A DNA stretch of 64,000 nt from Streptomyces luteolus (GTDB lineage Bacteria; Actinomycetota; Actinomycetes; Streptomycetales; Streptomycetaceae): positions 146,823-210,822 of the forward strand of contig NZ_JASCIS010000011.1 in NCBI RefSeq assembly GCF_029968015.1. The letters run 5' to 3'. The notes under the pieces were generated by a model. The model was given only the letters and a program-made list of their open reading frames with translations, was not told where the DNA came from and made no database searches. How positions within the stretch are numbered: position 1 is the first letter of the stretch; each line of letters starts with the position of its first letter. Below are positions 59,088 to 64,000 of this stretch, piece by piece. Position numbers and translations under genes: made by a program.

Positions 59088-60242
59088 TCACCGCCCCCGG
59101 ATACGTCTCCGCTCGCCCTCGCGCGGTGCTGGGCCCGGCTCGTCGGCCAGGCGGAGCACCGGGTCGTCCGGGCCCTCTCGGCCCGCCACCACCGGCTTCG
59201 CCGAGCGGGCGGCCTTGGCTCGGTACTGGGCGGCGTCCGCGAGGCGGAACAGGCGGCGGGCCGAGCGGACCGGGCCGATCGGGTCGCCGGTCGACGCCAC
59301 CCCGCAGGCCACACCCTCGCCGAGCTCCAACTCCGCCCCGCGTACGCAGAGTTCATCGGCGACCCGGACCACCTCGTCGGCGCTCGGCCCCGTCGACAGA
59401 AGGCAGAACTCGTCGCCGCCGAGCCGGGCCGCGAGCGCGCCGGGCAGCATGGCGCCGCACAGCGAGAGCACCGAGCCGAAGCGTTCGAGCAGCCGGTCGC
59501 CGACCGCGTGGCCCCGGGTGTCGTTGACCCGCTTGAGGCCGTTCAGATCGCAGACCACGAGCGAGACCACGACGCCCTCCGGGTCCGCCCGGTGCCGCTC
59601 GATCGCCTCGTCCAGGCGGGCGTCGACGGCACGGCGGTTGGCGAGCCCGGTCAGGGCGTCCGTGTACGCGAGCCGGCGGGCCTCCTCAAGCCGCTCGAAC
59701 TGGGCGATCCCCGCCGCGATCACGGACGCCAGCACGGTCGCGAAGTCCGCGTCGGGCCGCTCGAACTCGGGGGCGTCGAGCGACCGCCCCACGTACAACT
59801 CGCCCCAGGCCAGCCCGTGCAGCACGATCGGCGCGACCACGCAGCTGCTCCGGCCGCGTCTGCGCAGGGCCGCCACGCGCTGGTGGCAGTAGCCCGCCGC
59901 GGTGCCCGCGCTCGGCCCGCGCGCGGTCTCGACCCACGCGTCCGGCTCGCCGCCCCCGGCCCACCGCTCGTGCAGGAACTCGGCGATCTCCGGGAACTGG
60001 TGCACCGGATACGCCTCGTCCTCGGGGAACTCCTCCTCGTCCGGGGCCCGTTCGCCCGCGTTGACGAGGACCCGGAGGCGGCCGCGGTGCCGCTCCCACA
60101 CCGACAGTGCGGCGAAACTCCCGCCCAGGGCCCGGCGCGCACCCTGCGCCGCGGCCAGCCAGGACTCCCGCGGTGTGTGCGCGGCGGCCATGGCCTGCGC
60201 GAGCGCTACGACGGCCCGCAGCCGGTCTTCCTCCTCAGCCAT
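59088..60242 (-). CDS. GAF-GGDEF diguanylate cyclase
   Basis: 384 residues. N-terminal GAF-like sensor (residues about 10-185: LGGSFAALSVWERHRGRLRVLVNAGE, CVVAPIVLHGLAWGELYVGRS), a linker helix (FERLEEARRLAYTDALTGLANRRAVDARL), then the GGDEF domain with LNGLKRVNDTRGHAVGDRLLERF and an intact ALAARLGGDEFCLL active site. It should make c-di-GMP, which in Streptomyces controls the switch to sporulation. No EAL domain. Adjacent to hutH, as known for Streptomyces. Confidence 0.93.
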   Translation of the reverse strand: MAEEEDRLRAVVALAQAMAAAHTPRESWLAAAQGARRALGGSFAALSVWERHRGRLRVLVNAGERAPDEEEFPEDEAYPVHQFPEIAEFLHERWAGGGEPDAWVETARGPSAGTAAGYCHQRVAALRRRGRSSCVVAPIVLHGLAWGELYVGRSLDAPEFERPDADFATVLASVIAAGIAQFERLEEARRLAYTDALTGLANRRAVDARLDEAIERHRADPEGVVVSLVVCDLNGLKRVNDTRGHAVGDRLLERFGSVLSLCGAMLPGALAARLGGDEFCLLSTGPSADEVVRVADELCVRGAELELGEGVACGVASTGDPIGPVRSARRLFRLADAAQYRAKAARSAKPVVAGREGPDDPVLRLADEPGPAPREGERRRIRGR

Positions 60243-60472
60243 CTTCCCAGGCTAGGGAGTTTCCTCCCGGTTCGCCGCTTTCGGGCCGGTCACTCGGGGT
60301 GCCCCGAAGGGGCGCGGGGCTGTGACATTCACGGCTCCGCCGCGGGGCGCGCCCAGCCACCCGCTACCGGCAGCCGCGGCAGGACCGGTCACACCGACCT
60401 TGACGGCGGCCCTGCCAAGCTGGACGGCGGCCCGCCGAGCCCCGGACGACGGCGAGGGTCGGACCACATGAG

Positions 60473-61261
60473 TTACGGCCACACCGGCTTCCGCTTCTCG
60501 TTGAAGGCCGCGACCCCCTCGGCCCGGTCCCCCGAGAACGCCACCGCACGCCATGCCGCGTCCTCCACGTCGAGCCCCGCCCGCAGATCGAGCCCCTGGC
60601 CGAGGCGCAGGGCGCGCTTGGCCGCGCGCAGCCCGACCGGGGAGTTGCCCGCGATCCGGGTGGCGAGGGCGAGCGCCTCCTCCCGGTCCCGGCCGGCCTC
60701 CACGAGCTGGTCGACGAGGCCCAACTCCCTTGCCTCGTCCGCCTCCACGCGCCGCGCGCTGAACACCAGCTCGGCGGCGCGCGCGGCCCCGACCCGGCGC
60801 GGAAGCAGCTGCGTACCCCCACCGCCGGGGATGACGCCGACGGACACCTCGGGCAGGCCGACCACGGCGGTGGCGTCGGCCACGATCAGGTCGCAGGCCA
60901 GGGCGAGTTCGAAGCCGCCGCCGAGGGCGAAGCCGTGCACGGCGGCGATGGTCGGCATGGGGAGTTCGAGCACACCGGTGTACGCGGCGCGGGTGGTGGG
61001 GCGCTGGCGCACGAGCTCGGCGTCGGAGAAGGAGTTGCGCTCCTTCAGGTCGGCGCCGACGCAGAACGCCCGCTCGTGGGTGGAGGTGAGGACGGTGACG
61101 CGTACGTCCGGGTCGTCGCCGAGGGCGCGGCAGGCGGCGGAGATGGAACGGGCCATCGCGGTGGACACGGCGTTCATGGCCTTCGGCCGGTCGAGCACGA
61201 ACTCGGCGACGTACTCGTGCCGCCTCACGACGACGTGCTCCCCGAACCGCTGCTCTGACAT
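60473..61261 (-). CDS. Enoyl-CoA hydratase/isomerase family protein
   Basis: 262 residues from ATG at 61261. Crotonase fold: VAEFVLDRPKAMNAVSTAMARSI, AFCVGADLKER (oxyanion hole), VHGFALGGGFELALACDLIVADATAVVGLPEVSVGVIPGGGGTQLLPRRVG. The second catalytic position has Glu in LPEVS; C-terminal FSGDRAEGVAAFNEKRKPVWP is typical. Cytoplasmic fatty- or amino-acid degradation; substrate unknown. The 230 bp between it and the GGDEF gene are without a gene. Confidence 0.92.
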   Translation of the reverse strand: MSEQRFGEHVVVRRHEYVAEFVLDRPKAMNAVSTAMARSISAACRALGDDPDVRVTVLTSTHERAFCVGADLKERNSFSDAELVRQRPTTRAAYTGVLELPMPTIAAVHGFALGGGFELALACDLIVADATAVVGLPEVSVGVIPGGGGTQLLPRRVGAARAAELVFSARRVEADEARELGLVDQLVEAGRDREEALALATRIAGNSPVGLRAAKRALRLGQGLDLRAGLDVEDAAWRAVAFSGDRAEGVAAFNEKRKPVWP

Positions 61262-61385
61262 GGCGCCTCCGCCCCTGGATCCCACTGGTTAACGGTCGTT
61301 ACCAACGGATCATGTCAGGCCGGGGCGGCGGGGCCAATACCTGCCCGGACACCGCGGACAGCGGACAGCGGACAGCGGACAGCGC

Positions 61386-62510
61386 TCAGTCGCGGCGCGA
61401 AAGCAGCCAGGGCTCGATCATGCCGAGGCCACGCACCGGCCGCTGCCACATCGGCTGCAGCCCGAAGCGGTACGTGACCGGCTCGGCGCCCTCCTTCTCG
61501 GCGCGCTCGGCCTCCGCGGCGGCCTCGGACTCGGAGGCGGGGGCGTCGCCGGTCCTGGTGAGCTCCTCGGCGAGGGCCCCGTCGACCAGGACGGCGTCCT
61601 TGGGCGCTATCGAGGTGAGCCGGCTCGCGAGGTTGACCGTCGTACCGAACACGTCGCCCATCCGGGTCGTCACGGTGCCGAAGGCGATGCCGACGCGCAG
61701 CTCGGGCATCGTCTCGTCGTTGGCCATGGTCTCGATCAGGCGGAGCGAGATCTCGGCGGCGGTGCCCGCGTCGTCGGCGGCGAAGAGGACCTCGTCGCCG
61801 AGGGTCTTGATGAGGCGGCCGCCGTGCGCGGCGACGAGGTCGGCGGCGGTGGTCTCGAAGGCCTCGACGAGCTCGCCGAGCTCCTCCTCCTCCATCCGCC
61901 GGGTCAGCCGCGTGAAGCCGACGAGGTCGGCGAAGCCGACGGCCAGACGCCGGTCGACCATCTCCTCGTCGTCGCCCGCCTGCACGACCCGGCTCGTGGC
62001 CGCGGCGAGCTGGCGCCGCCAGACGTAGACGAGGAACTCCTCCAACTCGGGCAGGAGCAGCTCGACCAGCGGATACGTGACCTCGGTACGGGTCATGCCC
62101 GGCTCGGGCGGCTCGGTGAGGCCCTCCAGGAAGGAGTCGATCTGCCATTCGGCCAGGCGGGCGGTGGTCTGCCCGGTGGAGCGGGCCACCTGCACGGCCA
62201 TCGCCTCGCTGAGCAGGCCCGCCTCGACGAGACCCGCGAGGCGCCGCAGGGCGAGCACGTCCGCCTCGGTGAGCGCCTTGGCCTGGCCGATGTCGGGGAA
62301 GCCCATGGCCCGCCAGAAACGGGACGCCAGCTCCATGGAGACGCCCGCGGTACGGGCCGCCTGGAAGGCCGTGTAACGCCGCTCGGCGCCCAGGATCAGC
62401 TGTTCGAGCCGGAGCGCGAGCGGATCGTCCGCGTGGTCGGCCGCGGCGTCGTCGGCATCCCGGGGGGCGGGGTGGGTGCCCGTGCCTGAGCCCGTGTCGT
62501 CGACGGTCAC
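61386..62510 (-). CDS. cya: Class III adenylate cyclase
   Basis: 374 residues. N-terminal ~185 residues form a helical regulatory domain (LEQLILGAERRYTAFQAARTAGVSMELASRFWRAMGFPDIGQAKALTEADV...), with a MerR-like first part. The catalytic domain reads VGFADLVGFTRLTRRMEEEELGELVEAFE (metal-binding Asp residues), GGRLIKTLGDEVLFAADD, LRVGIAFGTVTTRMGDVFGTTVNLASRLTSIA. Catalytic and metal residues look intact. In Streptomyces this gene next to birA is the single main cyclase, and cAMP influences germination and secondary metabolism. Confidence 0.93.
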   Translation of the reverse strand: MTVDDTGSGTGTHPAPRDADDAAADHADDPLALRLEQLILGAERRYTAFQAARTAGVSMELASRFWRAMGFPDIGQAKALTEADVLALRRLAGLVEAGLLSEAMAVQVARSTGQTTARLAEWQIDSFLEGLTEPPEPGMTRTEVTYPLVELLLPELEEFLVYVWRRQLAAATSRVVQAGDDEEMVDRRLAVGFADLVGFTRLTRRMEEEELGELVEAFETTAADLVAAHGGRLIKTLGDEVLFAADDAGTAAEISLRLIETMANDETMPELRVGIAFGTVTTRMGDVFGTTVNLASRLTSIAPKDAVLVDGALAEELTRTGDAPASESEAAAEAERAEKEGAEPVTYRFGLQPMWQRPVRGLGMIEPWLLSRRD

Positions 62511-62860
62511 TGCGTGTTGCCCTTCCGGTCTGTCGCGGTCTGATAACGACCGGGCCCCACGATACGGCAGGTGTGGGGTGCCTCACGTAGCCCCGCGCAT
62601 CCCGTCCGTTCCGGGTTCGACGGGCCCCTGCCGGGGAACACTGCGGGGCCGCCCGGCCCGGTGCGCGCGGAGGGGCGGGGACGGACCGCCCCCCCGGCCG
62701 GGAGGTACCGCCCCCCGGCCGGGAGGTACCGCCCTCCGGCCGGGATGTACCGCCCTCCGGCCGGAACGTACCGGCCCCACCGGCGCGGGTCCCGGTACGT
62801 CCGCGGCCCGAGGAGCCAGCCCGTACCGGAACGGGCCCGAGGAGCCGCCCCGTACCGGGA
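62511..62860. other. 350-bp intergenic region between birA and cya
   Basis: No gene. Contains the cya promoter (near 62511-62570) and a 21-bp tandem repeat (62685-62769). A second GC-rich stretch to 62860 includes GTACCGG repeats that may act as terminator of birA. Confidence 0.6.
62685..62769. repeat. 21-bp tandem repeat downstream of birA
   Basis: Four units of 21-22 bp, ACCGCCCTCCGGCCGGGATGT-like, with 1-3 differences. Each contains the palindromic core CGGCCG. Not coding. Confidence 0.8.
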
Positions 62861-63811
62861 CTACGCCCCCTGCTCCGCCCGGAGATGCACCACGTCCCCC
62901 GCGCCGACGGCCTCCCGGGCGCCCTCGTCCGTCGTGACGACCAGGCGGCCGTCCGTGTCGAGGGCCGTGGCCTCGCCGACCAGGGTGCGGTCGCCGGGCA
63001 GTTCGGCGCGGACGCGGCGGCCGAGGGTCGCGCAGCCCGCCGCGTACGTCTCCTGCAGGCGGGACTGGGCCGGGTCGCCGCCCGCCGCGCGCCAGTCGCC
63101 GTACCACTGCTCCAGGGAGCGGAGCAGGGCGCGGACCAGCGGGTCGCGGTCGGTGCTCACCGCGCCGGCGAGGGCGAGGGAGCCCGCGCCGGGGACAGGG
63201 AGTTCGTCGGCGCCGAGCGTGACGTTGATGCCGATGCCGAGGACCACGCCGGCCTCCTCGCCCGCGCCGGCCCGCTCGGCGAGGAGGCCGCCTGCCTTGC
63301 GCTCCTCTCCGTCGACCGTGACGAGGATGTCGTTGGGCCACTTCAGGGCGGTGTCGACGCCGGCGGTGCGGGAGAGCGCGGTGGCCGTGGCGACCCCGGC
63401 GAGCAGCGGCAGCCAGCCCCACCGCTCGACCGGCACCTCGCGCGGCTTGAGCAGGACGGAGAGGAAGATCCCGGAGCGCGCGGGCGCCGTCCAGTCGCGG
63501 TCCAGGCGGCCACGCCCCGCGGTCTGCTCCTCGGCGATGAGCACGGCGCCCTCGGCGTCGTCCACGGCACGGGCCGCGAGGTCGACGTTGGTGGAGCCGG
63601 TGCTCGGCACGACGTCGAGCACGGTCCAGAGCCCGCCGGGCCTGACCAGCGCCCGGCGCAGCGAAGTGGCGTTCAGCGGCGGCCTGTCGAGGTCGGACCA
63701 GGGGCCGGCTCCGGTGCCGGAGGCGGAGGTCGGAGCGGAGGAGGACGACGGGTTCGACGAGGGGTTCGACGAAGGGTCGGGCGCTGATCCTGAGGACTTC
63801 GTTGGCGTCAT
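62861..63811 (-). CDS. birA: Biotin-[acetyl-CoA-carboxylase] ligase
   Basis: 316 residues from ATG at 63811. After a Ser/Pro/Asn-rich leader, the catalytic core reads VPSTGSTNVDLAARA, LIAEEQTAGRGRLDRDWTAP (biotin/ATP loop GRGRxxRxW), GIFLSVLLKPR, LKWPNDILV and GIGINV. It lacks the N-terminal HTH of the E. coli repressor type, so it is an enzyme only. It attaches biotin to carboxylases and is divergent from a pccB-like gene start, its likely substrate system. Confidence 0.94.
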   Translation of the reverse strand: MTPTKSSGSAPDPSSNPSSNPSSSSAPTSASGTGAGPWSDLDRPPLNATSLRRALVRPGGLWTVLDVVPSTGSTNVDLAARAVDDAEGAVLIAEEQTAGRGRLDRDWTAPARSGIFLSVLLKPREVPVERWGWLPLLAGVATATALSRTAGVDTALKWPNDILVTVDGEERKAGGLLAERAGAGEEAGVVLGIGINVTLGADELPVPGAGSLALAGAVSTDRDPLVRALLRSLEQWYGDWRAAGGDPAQSRLQETYAAGCATLGRRVRAELPGDRTLVGEATALDTDGRLVVTTDEGAREAVGAGDVVHLRAEQGA

Positions 63812-63973
63812 GCAAGACAGCCTAGGTGTGGTAAATGCCGCACTGCCGAGGCGTGCCCGCGCCATTACGCTACGGGTCAGTAGCTCGCCAGGTCGGGACC
63901 TCACGGACACGGCCTGGTCTCACCCAGCGCACGTCCCCATGAACCCGTGACCAGCCAGGGAGCCGCACCCCCG

Positions 63974-64000
63974 ATGTCCGAGCCGGAAGCGCAGAGCGCC
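63974..64000 (+). CDS. Start of acyl-CoA carboxylase beta subunit (pccB-like), 3' end outside window
   Basis: ATG at 63974 opens MSEPEAQSA and runs off the edge; an in-frame GTG at 63947 is an alternative start. The few residues and the position opposite birA recall the Streptomyces propionyl-CoA carboxylase beta-subunit gene. Nine codons cannot prove it. Confidence 0.4.

Noticed and set aside
56532..61292. Very long rightward open frame (about 1590 codons) opposite hutH, the GGDEF gene and the enoyl-CoA hydratase gene
   Set aside because: Such antisense frames arise from GC-rich codon bias; it has no recognisable domain and covers three well-supported leftward genes and intergenic repeats.

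Overview
This window is chromosomal DNA from a Streptomyces-type actinomycete. GC is about 70% or more and third codon positions are almost always G or C. GTG and TTG starts and ATGA/GTGA gene overlaps are common. The gene set includes mca (mycothiol metabolism), a chaplin-like LAETG sortase substrate, a SigB/F-type sigma factor and the block hutH / GGDEF / enoyl-CoA hydratase / cya / birA, as in Streptomyces.

Layout: (1) 1-4.1 kb holds a coupled lipid-modification trio (CFA-synthase-like methyltransferase, DUF1295 protein, small hydrolase), a DUF2267 protein and a SigB/F-type sigma factor. (2) 4.2-33.5 kb is a biosynthetic island for a salicyl-capped, cysteine-derived azoline peptide of the pyochelin / watasemycin / yersiniabactin class. 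(3) 33.3-64.0 kb is core chromosome: a broken DUF255 (yyaL-like) gene, an NB-ARC/TPR protein, greA, mca, a DrrAB-type ABC exporter, ilvA, metB, msrA, cell-envelope genes (LCP protein, NodB-GT2 fusion, lipoprotein L,D-transpeptidase), hutH, a diguanylate cyclase, cya, birA and the first codons of a pccB-like gene.

The island's predicted logic: a salicylate synthase makes salicylate from chorismate and a salicyl-AMP ligase loads it on the N-terminal aryl carrier of a 3664-aa NRPS. That NRPS reads ArCP-Cy-A(degenerate MT = epimerase)-PCP-Cy-A-PCP-Cy-A-PCP. A second 1862-aa NRPS reads TubC dock-Cy-A(intact MT)-PCP-TE. Four cysteine-type modules imply four consecutive thiazoline/thiazolidine rings, two more than pyochelin. 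A thiazolinyl imide reductase, a second Rossmann-fold (saccharopine-dehydrogenase-like) reductase, a type II thioesterase, a free methyltransferase, a flavin-dependent halogenase and a B12/radical-SAM enzyme supply tailoring. The radical-SAM gene is coupled by ATGA overlap to a VOC protein that could bind or neutralise the product. No transporter or regulator gene is visible in the island.

A short fragment of the same DUF255 gene (residues [13 protein letters not shown]) lies at 4.16-4.21 kb, while the rest of the gene is at 33.3-35.4 kb. The two copies share a 10-bp core, CACTGGTGCC, exactly where homology switches. This suggests that the island was inserted into that gene, although no integrase is visible. 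The right-hand copy has an N-terminal segment with atypical codon use and a 21-nt AT-rich insertion containing a stop codon.

All functional statements come from reading motifs and gene order; no database search or alignment was run. Product structure is inference.
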